Assembly: GCF_014696225.1 (NCBI RefSeq) | Contig: NZ_JACJPV010000002.1 | Location: forward strand, 1 to 64,000 | Direction of reading: 5' to 3' | DNA from: Anabaena sp. FACHB-1237 | Lineage (GTDB): Bacteria; Cyanobacteriota; Cyanobacteriia; Cyanobacteriales; Nostocaceae | Length of the DNA stretch: 64,000 nucleotides | Shown: positions 17,162-26,955 of the stretch, piece by piece | Layout of the letters: the number at the start of each line of letters is the position of its first letter | Numbering within the stretch: position 1 is the first letter of the stretch | Made by a program: the position numbers and the translations under genes | Notes under the pieces: model-generated | Databases searched by the model: none | Seen by the model: only the letters and a program-made list of their open reading frames with translations | What the model was told of the DNA's origin: nothing

Positions 17162-17968
17162 TTAGGTATTTTTAATTTTTTCTGTCCAAGAAAATTGTTT
17201 TTGTAACCAAAAATAATCGAGAATAATCGTTAATGGTGATAGGCTAAATAATGCCCAAAATACGGCGGTGGGAATATAGAAATAGGTGCGTAAAATGAAG
17301 GTTAACATGGCTATGGATACAGACCAAATTATGCGGGATACGGGGGCGTTAGGAATTGATCGGGGATCTGTCACCATGAAGAAGGCAAATAATAGTAAAG
17401 ATCCATTCATTAATTGATGAAAATAAACGTCCCATGTCCATCCTAAATACAAATTACGGATAGCATTTAATAGGGCATAAGTTCCCAAAAATGCGAAGGT
17501 TGTGTCCCATCTACCAACTTTTTGTAAAATGATTCCTCCTGTACCTAAAAATAATAGTACATACCACCAATCTTCCCCCCATTGTCCAGGAGAAACCCAG
17601 GCATCGGAGGTGAAAGTTAATGCGGCAATAATACCAATATTGGCTGGGTTAAAAAAATGTTTTTCGCCTATTTGGAAAATAAATTTACTAGCGATCGCTA
17701 TAAATCCAGCTAATACCATTGTTGTCCAATGATCGGCACGTAATAATAAACTTAATCCCAAGGATGTAATTAAGGGACTACGAATATTAATTGATAGTGG
17801 TTTATTGTGGTTAGGAATGATAGAAAATAGCAGTTGAGTAATTATACAAGTGGCGATCGCAATTACAATTAATTCTAAATGTAATGTCCAATCTCTTGTA
17901 CCAATTCCCAAAAATAGAAACAAGCTCAAAAATAGTATTTGATAATCTCGCACATCTTTAAATAACAT
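17162..17968 (-). CDS. RnfD/NqrB-like integral membrane protein
   Basis: 268 residues with about eight to nine hydrophobic helices. The helical pattern and 'FFMVTDPRSIPNAPVSRIIW' (start near residue 195) resemble the RnfD/NqrB family, in which a Thr in a similar segment carries covalent FMN in true Nqr/Rnf complexes; the usual S(T)GAT-type flavin site is not visible here. Free-standing RnfD-like proteins are common in cyanobacteria beside DUF2330 genes and have no known function. No other rnf or nqr genes are nearby, so it is not part of a complete Rnf complex. First gene of a two-gene operon with DUF2330. Confidence 0.7.
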   Translation of the reverse strand: MLFKDVRDYQILFLSLFLFLGIGTRDWTLHLELIVIAIATCIITQLLFSIIPNHNKPLSINIRSPLITSLGLSLLLRADHWTTMVLAGFIAIASKFIFQIGEKHFFNPANIGIIAALTFTSDAWVSPGQWGEDWWYVLLFLGTGGIILQKVGRWDTTFAFLGTYALLNAIRNLYLGWTWDVYFHQLMNGSLLLFAFFMVTDPRSIPNAPVSRIIWSVSIAMLTFILRTYFYIPTAVFWALFSLSPLTIILDYFWLQKQFSWTEKIKNT

Positions 17969-18260
17969 ACACAGATGACTCGGAGGTTTTTGGCATTTTT
18001 AATAATTTATACTAGTGTGATCTAAATTGGATTCTTGTTACAGAATTTGTAACAAAGAAGAAATATCAAATTTATGTCGAATCAGCAGATAGATTGAGAT
18101 ATAGTCCTTATACGGCAAGACTTTAAGAATTAAAATGTCTGTTTTAGCACACTAAGTATTTAGTCTAATGAGGTACAAAAATATCTGCGTTTATCTGCGT
18201 TTATCTGCGTTTGATTCTGACGAATTGTACCTCACTGAGCTATAATATAACTCGAACATT
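17969..18260. other. Intergenic region with small tandem repeat in a hairpin
   Basis: 292 bp upstream of a hypothetical gene. Three perfect copies of the 10-mer ATCTGCGTTT (18183-18212) lie in the loop of an inverted repeat TGAGGTACAA (18169-18178) / TTGTACCTCA (18225-18234). Nothing else recognisable. Confidence 0.6.
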
Positions 18261-18749
18261 ATGAAGTTTGAAGAAATCTGGCAAGAGTACGACTTTACTG
18301 AAGCAGAATTGCTATCAATGGGATGGCAATTTCCATACAATCATATCCTCAATGTCAACTATTATTGGGAACTCAATTCAAGTAACACAACTTCTGAAAT
18401 TGCTACCACTGAACAACCTTTAAAACTCATTCTAAAATCCTGTATTCGGCTTGATATACAACTCAATTCTATGCCTAATGAATTAGAGAAAATGCCCATT
18501 AATCTTGATACAATTATTGGCTGGGGTAAAGTCAGTCCCTCCCCTTGGATAGAAAACCTTTCTCTTGACTCGGATGAATGGCTACACCTATTTTTTGATA
18601 TTGGTGGAAAAAACAAAATTCAAGCACTTTGTCAATCAATTGTGATTGAAAAATTAACTCAAACGTCCTTAGTGTTGACTATTACCAGCATAACCAATGG
18701 TTGTTTCTGTACCATCTCCCGATTTTTAAAACAATATTCAGTATGGTGA
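18261..18749 (+). CDS. Hypothetical protein, C-terminus possibly replaced
   Basis: 162 residues, no signal peptide or membrane helix and no domain I recognise. The N-terminal part is rich in Trp and acidic residues ('FEEIWQEYDFTEAELLSMGW'). The region 'SPSPWIENLSLDSDEWLHLFFD' near residue 95 looks conserved-protein-like. The last ~20 codons look different: bases 18688-18717 match 29 of 30 bases of the minus-strand mltA gene at 19941-19970, so the original 3' end may have been lost and patched by a fragment of mltA. The frame still ends with a stop at 18747. Weakly supported as a functional gene. Confidence 0.5.
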   Translation: MKFEEIWQEYDFTEAELLSMGWQFPYNHILNVNYYWELNSSNTTSEIATTEQPLKLILKSCIRLDIQLNSMPNELEKMPINLDTIIGWGKVSPSPWIENLSLDSDEWLHLFFDIGGKNKIQALCQSIVIEKLTQTSLVLTITSITNGCFCTISRFLKQYSVW

Positions 18750-18837
18750 TATTTTATTTCAAAGAAGTTCTGATTTTAATCTGTAATTCTTTAGCCGAAC
18801 AAGAAAAAAAGGAAAGCTCTTTAGGAGGTAAGGAACC

Positions 18838-19416
18838 ATGATCGCAGCCAAAGAAAATTTCGCCACCCTAACCCCCGAAGAATATTTCATTTGGGAAGAA
18901 CAGCAACTAGAAAAACACGAACTGATTGACGGTCAAATTTACGCCATGAGCGGCGGTAGCAAAAATCATAGCTTACTTAGTGCTAGATTCATCACATTAT
19001 TTACTAGTCATTTAGAAGGGAGTGGCTGCGACACCGCGACTTCAGACCTAAGAGTTAATATTGCTGGCACAAATAACTACACCTATCCAGATGTCAGCGT
19101 TACCTGCGATGATCGGGATAAAACCACAACCGAACATATTACCTACCCATGCTTAATTGTTGAAGTTCTCTCAAAAACTACTGAAGCCTATGACAGAGGC
19201 GGCAAATTCAGAATGTATCAAAATAATCCCGTCTTAAAAGATTATTTATTGGTTAGTTCCACTGCGATGGAAATAGATTTATATCACAAAAATGATGTGG
19301 GACAATGGATGATTATTAATTATGGAGAAGGTGACACTATTGAACTAAAAAGTATCAATCTCAGCTTCCCCATTGAACAAGTTTATCGAGGTCTAAACCT
19401 CACCCCAGAATCTTAA
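18838..19416 (+). CDS. Uma2 family (DUF820) PD-(D/E)XK putative endonuclease
   Basis: 192 residues. The nuclease-like core is visible as 'EEYFIWEEQQLEKHELIDG' (17-35), 'YPDVSVTCDD' (about 82-91, metal-binding Asp) and 'CLIVEVLSKTTEAYDRGGKF' (about 104-123, with the ExxSxxT/DR motif). Uma2 proteins are extremely abundant in cyanobacteria, in many diverged copies, and their biological role is not established. The start has a strong Shine-Dalgarno AGGAGG (18823-18828), ten bases before the ATG. Lone gene, convergent with mltA. Confidence 0.88.
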   Translation: MIAAKENFATLTPEEYFIWEEQQLEKHELIDGQIYAMSGGSKNHSLLSARFITLFTSHLEGSGCDTATSDLRVNIAGTNNYTYPDVSVTCDDRDKTTTEHITYPCLIVEVLSKTTEAYDRGGKFRMYQNNPVLKDYLLVSSTAMEIDLYHKNDVGQWMIINYGEGDTIELKSINLSFPIEQVYRGLNLTPES

Positions 19417-19459
19417 TCTGATTAAGGTACATTACGCGATCGCTCACCCTAAATCATAG

Positions 19460-20758
19460 CTATTTACCTTTCAACAATAAATAAAATAATTGCCCATTAC
19501 TCACAGTTAAACCTGCCCTTTCTCCCGCATCTTTACCGGTTCCTAAAAAGTAATCTACCCTCCCTGGTCCTTTAATTGCCCCTCCCGTATCTTGATCTAA
19601 AACGTAACGACTAACCAGGCGATATTCCACCTTTTTACTATTATTAATATAGGGAAAAGGAGCGCGAATTAATGCTAATGCACCGGGAGGCATTAAAGAT
19701 TTATCCGTAGCTATAGAACGTTCTGGAGTCACAGGTACACTAATAGAACCTTGGGCTGGTCTACCATGAGTTTCATGAAAGAAGACAAAACTGCGATCGC
19801 GGGGAATATAAACATTCAAATCTTGGGGATATTTCCGAAAATAATCCAAAATTTTAGGCATATTTAACCCCTCTAACGCAAATTTTCCATCTTCTACTAA
19901 TGACCTACCTAAACTAGTATAACTATAGGCTGTATTCCCTGCATAACCAATAGTTGTTTCTGTACCATCTGTTAATTTTAATCTTCCCGATCCTTGAATT
20001 TGAATCATATAAGGTTCAAGTCTATCTCTAAACCAAAATAACTCTAATCCCTTTAATTTTCCCTTACTACCTTGTAAACCATCTGCCCCTTCTAATTCTA
20101 ATCTGGTAGGATGAGGTTTAGCCCAAGAACCTAAATCATTTGGTGCGCGATAAGCAGGATAAATAAATTCTTTTGTCCGTTGACGACTGGCTACATAAAC
20201 TGGTTCATAATAAGCTGTAAATAACACAGTTCCTTGATTATCTCTACCCACAGATTGATAATAAACAAACTCTTTGTCGATCATTTGCTGTAATTCTAAA
20301 GGTGATTTTGTAGTTAATACAATCTCCCGAAATCTCAACAAACTTTTAATTACTCTTTCTTGACTAATTTCTGTACCATTGTATCTTTTATAAGCCTTGA
20401 CAGCCCGGCCAGTTTGGAGATATTTTAAACTATAATCAATTGCCGTTAATAATTGTTGCCGATCTTTTTCATAAATGGCATTATCCAAACAAGAACTATC
20501 ATATTCACAACAGGTAACTGGTAATCTGGAAATCAATATAGGAGGTTTTTCTGGTTTTGGTTTTTCTTGTTTCTCATTAGGTAAAATTGGTAAATTCCAT
20601 TTACTTAATTGACATTCTGGAGGAATCATCTTAGTAATTTCATTCAGAATTTGAATTTGATAATTTAGAGGAGTTACCCAACTTAACCAACTAGATAAAA
20701 ATACAGGTAAGCCTATAGTAAACTGAGTAAATTGAAAAGTAAATTTTTGCTTATTCAT
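19460..20758 (-). CDS. mltA: Membrane-bound lytic murein transglycosylase A
   Basis: 432 residues. N-terminal signal/anchor-like hydrophobic region, then the MltA barrel domain (about 150-320) including 'FTAYYEPVYVASRQRTKEF' and 'IQGSGRLKLTDG', then the 3D domain with three Asp ('YVLDQDTGGAIKGPGRVDYFLG', about 390-411), where the last Asp is the expected catalytic acid. It cleaves the MurNAc-GlcNAc bond with 1,6-anhydro product during wall turnover. Starts at ATG 20758. A Pro/Lys-rich linker (about 60-80) follows the anchor. Downstream neighbour of pcxA, from which it is separated by a hairpin at 20803. Confidence 0.92.
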   Translation of the reverse strand: MNKQKFTFQFTQFTIGLPVFLSSWLSWVTPLNYQIQILNEITKMIPPECQLSKWNLPILPNEKQEKPKPEKPPILISRLPVTCCEYDSSCLDNAIYEKDRQQLLTAIDYSLKYLQTGRAVKAYKRYNGTEISQERVIKSLLRFREIVLTTKSPLELQQMIDKEFVYYQSVGRDNQGTVLFTAYYEPVYVASRQRTKEFIYPAYRAPNDLGSWAKPHPTRLELEGADGLQGSKGKLKGLELFWFRDRLEPYMIQIQGSGRLKLTDGTETTIGYAGNTAYSYTSLGRSLVEDGKFALEGLNMPKILDYFRKYPQDLNVYIPRDRSFVFFHETHGRPAQGSISVPVTPERSIATDKSLMPPGALALIRAPFPYINNSKKVEYRLVSRYVLDQDTGGAIKGPGRVDYFLGTGKDAGERAGLTVSNGQLFYLLLKGK

Positions 20759-20802
20759 GGTAATTAAAAGTTGTAATTTAAAACTAATTTAAAAAGATGT
20801 TC

Positions 20803-20835
20803 AGATCCCCGACTTCTTGAAGAAGTCGGGGATCT
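20803..20835. terminator. Hairpin AGATCCCCGACTTCTT...AAGAAGTCGGGGATCT
   Basis: Perfect 33-bp palindrome just after the pcxA stop codon (20843) and before mltA, on the strand and at the position where a terminator is expected. Member of the dispersed hairpin family. Confidence 0.65.
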
Positions 20836-20842
20836 TTATTTA

Positions 20843-22159
20843 TTACTCATTCATGTTATGATAAGTTGCCACAGCCGAGGGAGAAATACGGTTTAAATAG
20901 CGGAAAATCCAATATTTGAAGATGGTATCTAAAATCACGGGAAATGTGGCAATAAATAGGAAAATAAAATCACGATTTGCTGGTAAACCTAAATGTCTTG
21001 ATATCCCTTCTAAAATTACTTCCCAACCATGAGGAGAGTGAAAACCTACAAATATATCAGTAAATAAAATGATAATAAATGCTTTGGCACTATCACTTAA
21101 ACCATAGACCACATGATCAAAAAACTCTTTAAGAACAGCAATAGATGACTTACTAACTAATAATAACCAGGTAAAAGCAGAAACAGCAAACATATCCGCA
21201 AATACATTTTTTACAGCATTAGCACTTTCCCATTTGAATTTTTCGGCTAATTCCTCGGCTTTTTCTACTAATTGATGTTCTATATCTTTTTCTTCTAAAG
21301 GAGGTGCATCTATAATTAAATTTTGAAATTTAATTTTTTCTTCAAATCTTTGTAATTCCATTAATGCTTCTTCTTCCATTTCTTCATGGAGAAAAATTTG
21401 GTCTGCTGCTGGTTTTCTAAAATGATCTACTAAAGGTCCAACTATCACTAATTTTGATAATTGATGTGTTAATAGCGGCACAATAATTAACAGTAAAATA
21501 AATCTTACTGCTAATACACTACGTTTTTGAGATTGACGAAAATTCTTAACTACATCTTCTTCAGATTCCGGATCTAGTTCTACTTGTAATCTGCTAATTG
21601 TACTTAAAATTGAACGGGGTAAAATTCCTGTACTGTCAGCTTTCCCTTTAGGTTTATTAGGGGAATTAGTAATAGTTTTTTTCCGTGTAGTTTGGGTATT
21701 TTCAATGAAATCTTTAGGAATAATTACAACTTGAGAATTGACATTCTGCTCATTTTGCCCTATGTATTTATTTGTGTATTTAGCCGTAATTTCATCTATG
21801 AACTGTAATTTTTCTAAAATTATTTCTGCACTGGAATAGGTTATATTTGCTTTTATTGCTGCTTTTTGTTTAGACTCATTGGCAAACCAACGACTCGCTT
21901 TAAACTCTGTTAATCGCATTTCTATGGTTTTCAATAATGTTCTTAAGTCTCCTTGAAAATATTCTAGTACACTAGGACTATAGTTAGTTGATTGAGAGTC
22001 TATTTTATTACCATTAAAATGCTGATCTTCTATCTCTTTGATTTTAATAGCTGCTTGATATGCTTCTATTAAAGCTCGTTCTGGTGTTAGTAAATACCAT
22101 CTGTAAGCAGACAGCAGGAAAGGGTATATTTTCTGACTGAAGAATGTATTTTTCAGCAT
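20843..22159 (-). CDS. pcxA: Proton extrusion protein PcxA (CemA/CotA family)
   Basis: 438 residues. N-terminal soluble part (1-215) with 'SAYRWYLLTPERALIEAYQAA' opening typical of PcxA, then a C-terminal CemA domain with about four hydrophobic helices (220-430) and a charged loop (260-310). PcxA is required for light-induced proton extrusion and supports inorganic carbon uptake at the plasma membrane; the plastid homologue is CemA. The length and domain order match cyanobacterial orthologues. Divergent from the ATPase gene at 22215, with only 55 bp between the two starts. Confidence 0.93.
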   Translation of the reverse strand: MLKNTFFSQKIYPFLLSAYRWYLLTPERALIEAYQAAIKIKEIEDQHFNGNKIDSQSTNYSPSVLEYFQGDLRTLLKTIEMRLTEFKASRWFANESKQKAAIKANITYSSAEIILEKLQFIDEITAKYTNKYIGQNEQNVNSQVVIIPKDFIENTQTTRKKTITNSPNKPKGKADSTGILPRSILSTISRLQVELDPESEEDVVKNFRQSQKRSVLAVRFILLLIIVPLLTHQLSKLVIVGPLVDHFRKPAADQIFLHEEMEEEALMELQRFEEKIKFQNLIIDAPPLEEKDIEHQLVEKAEELAEKFKWESANAVKNVFADMFAVSAFTWLLLVSKSSIAVLKEFFDHVVYGLSDSAKAFIIILFTDIFVGFHSPHGWEVILEGISRHLGLPANRDFIFLFIATFPVILDTIFKYWIFRYLNRISPSAVATYHNMNE

Positions 22160-22214
22160 GGAAGACTATTCTCTGATTATTCAACTTAATTTAACTTAAT
22201 TTAACGCAAAACGT

Positions 22215-24386
22215 ATGGTTAAGGATTGTTTTTGGATTTTTGGTACTAGTGGAAGTGGAAAAACTTCGCGTTTAGTAGATCAATTTTGTCATTGGGTGGA
22301 AAATGCTGATTTATCTTATCCTAAAAGGTATCATAATCAACAAAATTTTGCCAATGTGAAAAGTTCTGTTAAAACTTCTCGTTTACACTATGGAGAATCT
22401 GGTATTTTACTATTAGCAGCTAATGACGATAATCGTCGAGAATTGGTTGATAAAATTCTCTACAAAACAGCAGGAAAATATCCCATTCGTGGTAAAACGC
22501 CTTTAGGTTTTTTTCAGGATGAGGTAATTTTGTTTTGGCCATTATTAGTGGAATCATTAGGATTAAAAGCACAATTTCCAGTAAGATTACGTCCGGAAAC
22601 AGAACAGGAATTAGCTACAAAATTCTGGCGTTCTCGTTTAGATACGGAAATTTTACGGTGTGTGAGTATGAGTGAATACCGTTTAGTAAGAAGGATGTTA
22701 GATTTATGGCAATTAGCAGCTTATAGTGGTACTCCTTGTACAGAAATTAGCGGTGTTTTAGCCAATGCTTTAGTAGATTATTCCTTTAATATAGATCCTC
22801 AATTTGTGGGAAGTTTGTTACTAAGTTGGCGAAATTGGTGTTTAGGCAAGGGTTTATTAACCTATTCTTTGATTACTGAACTTTATGATCAGTATTTATT
22901 ACCTAATGGTGGTTATCAGGAACGTTTAAAAAATCGTTATTGGGCAATAGTAGCAGATGATGTAGATGATTATCCCGCTATTACTAAGGATTTATTCGAT
23001 TTTTTGCTAAATAATGATGCAGTAGGGGCGTTTAGCTATAATTGTCATGGTGCGGTACGTTTGGGTTTAGGTGCTGATCCTGAATATTTACAAACATTAT
23101 CTGAATATGAAGGTTGTCAAATTGAACATTTAATGATTCCATCTAGGGAAAGTTTAAGGTTAGAATTAACTCGACCAATGATAGATTTAGTAATTAATAA
23201 TAATGTCCTTGCTAGTTTACCATCTTGTGTAAAATCTATTCAAACTATTTCCCGATCGCAGTTATTAAGAAAGACGACTGATATTATTATTGATGGTGTG
23301 AAATCTGGTCAAGTCTCTCCAGAAGAAATAGCGATTATTGCCCCTGGTCTAGATGCGATCGCTCGTTATACTTTCCTGGAAATTCTCGGTAAACAAAAGA
23401 TTGATGTGCACTCTTTAAATGAACAATTACCATTAATTAGTTCTCCGGTAGTTAGGGGATTACTAACATTATTAACCTTAATTTATCCGGGATTAGGAAG
23501 ATTAGTAAATCGAGATGATGTTGCCCAAATGTTAGTCATATTAAGTCAGGAAAAAATACAAGATGAAGATGAACAAGAATTTTCTGCATCAAGTATTGAT
23601 CCAGTACGCGCTGGTTTAATAGCTGATCATTGTTTTATTCCCCATCCCGAAAATCCCCATTTATTACCTTTAAAAACTTTTGAAAGATGGGATAGAATTG
23701 GTTATGCTGCTAGTAAGGCTTATCAAGATATTTTAGGATGGATAGAAAAGCACAAATCTCCTGATCAAAAAAGACTTTTATTAACACCTGTATTCCTAAT
23801 ATATGAAGGGATGCAGAAGTTTTTCTGTGAGGATAAAAATCCTTCTTATCAAACTCTTTCTGTTTTGCGAGAACTATTAGAAAGTTCCCAGCATTATTGG
23901 GAAATAGATACTAGATTAAAACAAACAGATCATCAGTTAATCTCTTTACATACACCTCAAACAATTAGCAAAACAATTGGCGAATTTATTCAACTTTTAC
24001 AACAAGGAACTATTACCGCTAATCCCTATCCATTACGCCCTATTGGTAATGGTAGAAAAGCCATAACTCTAGCGACAATTTTTCAATATCGTGCTAATAA
24101 AAAACAACATCGCTGGCATTTTTGGCTAGATATTGGTTCTCCTCTTTGGGGTCAGGGAGGATCAGCTACTTTATACGGTGCAAATTTCTTTTTAAGACAT
24201 AGGTTAGGTGTACCTTGGACGGCTGAAAATGAAGAATTAGCCCAAACACACAGAATAGAAAGAATTATTCATGATTTGTTATCTCGTGTTGATGAAAAGT
24301 TGTTTTTGTGCCATAGTGAATTGGCGGTTAATGGACAAGAACAAATAGGTCCTTTATCACCTTTGATTTATGCTTGTGAGGAATAG
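22215..24386 (+). CDS. AddB/UvrD-like P-loop ATPase (recombination family)
   Basis: 723 residues. Walker A 'GTSGSGKTSR' (10-19) sits at the very N-terminus; 'AIVADDVDDYPAIT' (about 252-265) looks like a Walker B of SF1 type ('DDxxD'), and 'EIAIIAPG' (about 372) resembles the SF1A/AddB motif-IV region. The C-terminus lacks the Cys cluster and nuclease motif of AddB. Cyanobacterial proteins of this type are usually annotated as recombinase/UvrD-like; their role is not established, but DNA repair is a fair inference. Short spacing from the pcxA start means the two promoters overlap. No addA-like gene is nearby. Confidence 0.65.
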   Translation: MVKDCFWIFGTSGSGKTSRLVDQFCHWVENADLSYPKRYHNQQNFANVKSSVKTSRLHYGESGILLLAANDDNRRELVDKILYKTAGKYPIRGKTPLGFFQDEVILFWPLLVESLGLKAQFPVRLRPETEQELATKFWRSRLDTEILRCVSMSEYRLVRRMLDLWQLAAYSGTPCTEISGVLANALVDYSFNIDPQFVGSLLLSWRNWCLGKGLLTYSLITELYDQYLLPNGGYQERLKNRYWAIVADDVDDYPAITKDLFDFLLNNDAVGAFSYNCHGAVRLGLGADPEYLQTLSEYEGCQIEHLMIPSRESLRLELTRPMIDLVINNNVLASLPSCVKSIQTISRSQLLRKTTDIIIDGVKSGQVSPEEIAIIAPGLDAIARYTFLEILGKQKIDVHSLNEQLPLISSPVVRGLLTLLTLIYPGLGRLVNRDDVAQMLVILSQEKIQDEDEQEFSASSIDPVRAGLIADHCFIPHPENPHLLPLKTFERWDRIGYAASKAYQDILGWIEKHKSPDQKRLLLTPVFLIYEGMQKFFCEDKNPSYQTLSVLRELLESSQHYWEIDTRLKQTDHQLISLHTPQTISKTIGEFIQLLQQGTITANPYPLRPIGNGRKAITLATIFQYRANKKQHRWHFWLDIGSPLWGQGGSATLYGANFFLRHRLGVPWTAENEELAQTHRIERIIHDLLSRVDEKLFLCHSELAVNGQEQIGPLSPLIYACEE

Positions 24387-24400
24387 CTTGATGTATGATC

Positions 24401-24478
24401 AAGACTTACGTAAAAGGCAACAAAAGTAGGGTTAATTCATGAATTACCCCTACTTTCTTTCTGTTGTGTGTAAGTCCT
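24401..24478. repeat. Composite inverted repeat AAGACTTACGTAA
   Basis: 78 bp with outer arms GACTTACG.AAA.G.CAACA / GTTGTGTGTAAGTC and an inner perfect palindrome around AGTAGGGGTAATTCATGAATTA-type sequence (24425-24455). It belongs with the GGACTTACGCAA elements but has a different centre. Confidence 0.5.
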
Positions 24479-24583
24479 GTTATGCTACATTATTGATCAA
24501 ATATGATCATAAAATAACAGGTAAAATATCTGTATTAATAACAGGCAAGATGCCTATACTACGATTGTTTAAGGTTGTTTATC

Positions 24584-25186
24584 ATGATGAAAATTCCTAA
24601 TTTTGTCCTGGCTTCTGCTTCCCCAGCACGTAAAAAGTTATTGGAAACTGTGGGTATTAAACCTATTATTTGTGCTAGTGATTTTGATGAATCTCAAATT
24701 AATATTACTGCTCCACAGGAGTTAGTTAATACTCTAGCTCAATGTAAAGCACAAACTGTGGTTTCTCAATTTCCATCATGTTTAATTATGGGTTGTGATT
24801 CGGTTTTGTCTTTTGATGGTAAAATTTATGGTAAACCAGAAAATGCGGAGGATGCTATCAATCGTTGGAAGTTTATGCAGGGTAATTTTGGTGATTTGTA
24901 TACGGGACATTGTTTAATTGATAATACTAGTAATCACGAAATTTCCCAGGTTATTAAATGTCAAGTTACTAGGGTTTATTTTGGCAAAATGAGCGATCGC
25001 GCTATTTCTGCTTATATTAATACTGGTGAACCTCTCAAATGTGCAGGAGCTTTTGCACTGGAAGGTTTTGGTAGTTTATTTATAGAAAAGATCGAGGGTT
25101 GTCATAGTAATGTGATTGGTTTAAGTTTGCCATTATTTCGACAAATGTTAGCTGAATTAGGATATGAAGTTACTGATTTTTGGTAG
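24584..25186 (+). CDS. maf: Maf-like nucleotide pyrophosphatase
   Basis: 200 residues from ATG 24584 (an in-frame TTG at 24575 is less likely). The family signature is clear: '[17 protein letters not shown]' at the N-terminus (usual 'LASxSPRRxELL'), '[18 protein letters not shown]' (about 68-86) with the catalytic Asp, and '[20 protein letters not shown]' (about 157-176). Maf proteins hydrolyse dTTP, UTP or modified nucleoside triphosphates and so clean the nucleotide pool. Single gene. Confidence 0.93.
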   Translation: MMKIPNFVLASASPARKKLLETVGIKPIICASDFDESQINITAPQELVNTLAQCKAQTVVSQFPSCLIMGCDSVLSFDGKIYGKPENAEDAINRWKFMQGNFGDLYTGHCLIDNTSNHEISQVIKCQVTRVYFGKMSDRAISAYINTGEPLKCAGAFALEGFGSLFIEKIEGCHSNVIGLSLPLFRQMLAELGYEVTDFW

Positions 25187-25240
25187 ATGAAAAATAACTG
25201 TAAAATTTGTGATAATTTACCAATATCACATAAATTTATA

Positions 25241-25303
25241 GTAGGGTGCGTCAGATATCAATAATATGTTATTTACATTATTTATCCTATCTGATGCACC
25301 CTA
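25241..25303. repeat. Dispersed palindromic repeat GTAGGGTGCGTCAGATA (copy 3)
   Basis: 63 bp, arms GTAGGGTGCGTCAGATA / TATCTGATGCACCCTAG around an AT-rich centre, between maf and the CDF exporter. Confidence 0.7.
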
Positions 25304-25371
25304 GACTAAATTTTTCCTGTGACTTGATCCAGAATAATTGTTGAGTTTTGATATTTTTTAATTTTCATTGT

Positions 25372-26328
25372 ATGAAACAAAAACACGATCACGAACATCA
25401 TATCCATAAACATGGACATCACCATAATCACCACAGTCATGGACACGAATCTACAAAATTTAATCGGGCTTTTGCTATTGGTGGAATACTTAATATATGC
25501 TTTGTAATTGTTGAGGCACTTTATGGTTATTTAGCACATTCTTTGGCTTTATTTGCTGATGCTGGCCACAATTTGGGTGATGTTTTGGGACTGATCCTGG
25601 CCTGGGGCGCTAGTACCCTTGCCCATCGTCCTCCTAGTCATCGTTATACCTATGGTTTACGCGCTTCTTCAATCTTAGCTGCTTTAGTTAATGCCATTAT
25701 TCTACTTTTATCTATGGGCGCTATTGCTTGGGAAGCTATTTATCGCTTTAATGATTCTGATCCTGTATCTGGTATAACTATGATTGGTGTGGCTTGCATA
25801 GGAATTATAATTAATGGAATAACTGCTATTATGTTCGCTTCTGGACGAAATCATGATTTAAACATTCGTGGAGCATTTTTACACATGGCTGGTGATGCGC
25901 TAGTATCTTTAGGTGTTGTTATAGCGGGTATTGCTATTTTAATGACTCAATGGTTATGGCTTGATCCTTTGGTAAGTTTAATTTTGGTGGTAGTTGTAGT
26001 AATTGGTACATGGGATTTACTGAAAGATTCTGTAAATTTGGCATTAGATGGAGTCCCAGAGGGAATTGATCCCCGTGCTGTTAAAAGTTATTTAATGGAG
26101 CGTCCTGGAGTTGTGAAAATTCATGATCTGCATATTTGGGCAATGAGTACCACTGAAACTGCTTTAACGGTGCATTTGGTAATACCTCAAGGTTATCTGG
26201 GAGATGCTTTTTTATGGCAAGTTTCTCAAGAACTTGATCACCATTTTGGTATTAAACATTGTACTATTCAGGTGGAAACTGGTGATTCTCAGTATCCTTG
26301 TGTTTTAGAACCAGATCATCTTGTTTGA
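25372..26328 (+). CDS. Cation diffusion facilitator (CzcD/ZitB type) metal exporter
   Basis: 318 residues from ATG 25372. A His-rich cytoplasmic N-terminus (about 15 His in the first 32 residues) precedes six membrane helices. Metal-site residues of the CDF A-site are visible as 'FADAGHNLGD' (HxxxD, about 64-73) and 'HMAGDALVS' (HxxxD, about 170-178), the H/D pattern of Zn-selective members. The C-terminal cytoplasmic domain follows. It exports Zn2+ (perhaps Co2+ or Cd2+) by proton exchange. No metal regulator is adjacent. Confidence 0.92.
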   Translation: MKQKHDHEHHIHKHGHHHNHHSHGHESTKFNRAFAIGGILNICFVIVEALYGYLAHSLALFADAGHNLGDVLGLILAWGASTLAHRPPSHRYTYGLRASSILAALVNAIILLLSMGAIAWEAIYRFNDSDPVSGITMIGVACIGIIINGITAIMFASGRNHDLNIRGAFLHMAGDALVSLGVVIAGIAILMTQWLWLDPLVSLILVVVVVIGTWDLLKDSVNLALDGVPEGIDPRAVKSYLMERPGVVKIHDLHIWAMSTTETALTVHLVIPQGYLGDAFLWQVSQELDHHFGIKHCTIQVETGDSQYPCVLEPDHLV

Positions 26329-26420
26329 GGGTTATCAATTAATTAAAAGTTATCAGTAAAAACACTTTTGCATCTTTACTGATATTTGATATATAGTAGA
26401 TTTAATAGTTAACTGTTAAC

Positions 26421-26771
26421 CTATATTCCCACAGCTAGATTAAATCTAATCATTTCTAAACTGCGATCGCCATAATTTGACTCTATTTGCTGACGACAAC
26501 AATCTATGGCAAAATCATTTAACTCTTCTGGTTCGATCCCAAACATATCCATAAATGTTTCTTCTTCAACACGACAGAATAAGGGACGATCATCGTATAT
26601 GCGACATTCTCTCGTTTCATGATTAAAGTTAATACACCATCCATCTTTTCCTACCATGCTTAAATATTTTTCTAAGTCGGGCGGTGTAAGATAATACTCT
26701 AATTCCGGGCGATCGCTGGGAGTCAAGTTACAACAAGCTCCACAATTCTTTACACATTGCCAAGTTGCCAT
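26421..26771 (-). CDS. YkgJ family cysteine cluster protein
   Basis: 116 residues. Eight or so Cys in the family pattern: 'CVKNCGACCNL' (6-16), 'GWCINF', 'TRECRIYDDRPLFCR' (about 53-67) and 'DCCRQQI' (about 89-95). YkgJ-type proteins are thought to bind a metal or an Fe-S cluster; their function is unknown. Divergent from psb30 across 184 bp. Confidence 0.85.
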   Translation of the reverse strand: MATWQCVKNCGACCNLTPSDRPELEYYLTPPDLEKYLSMVGKDGWCINFNHETRECRIYDDRPLFCRVEEETFMDMFGIEPEELNDFAIDCCRQQIESNYGDRSLEMIRFNLAVGI

Positions 26772-26955
26772 TTGTTTAAGATTCCTATACTTTTGTAAAG
26801 TAAATTGAAGTAAATGAAGTAAATTGAAGTAAATTAAATTTGAGAAGTTGTGGCCAGATATGATAGATTTTTCTGTAATTAGCCTAACAACTAGCTATTA
26901 AATTTTTACCAATTTTTTAGCAATTTTTTTTAATCCTGGGAGGATCAAAGTAAAA

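Noticed and set aside
18183..18212. CRISPR-like array
   Set aside because: Only three adjoining 10-base units with no spacers; a simple tandem repeat.
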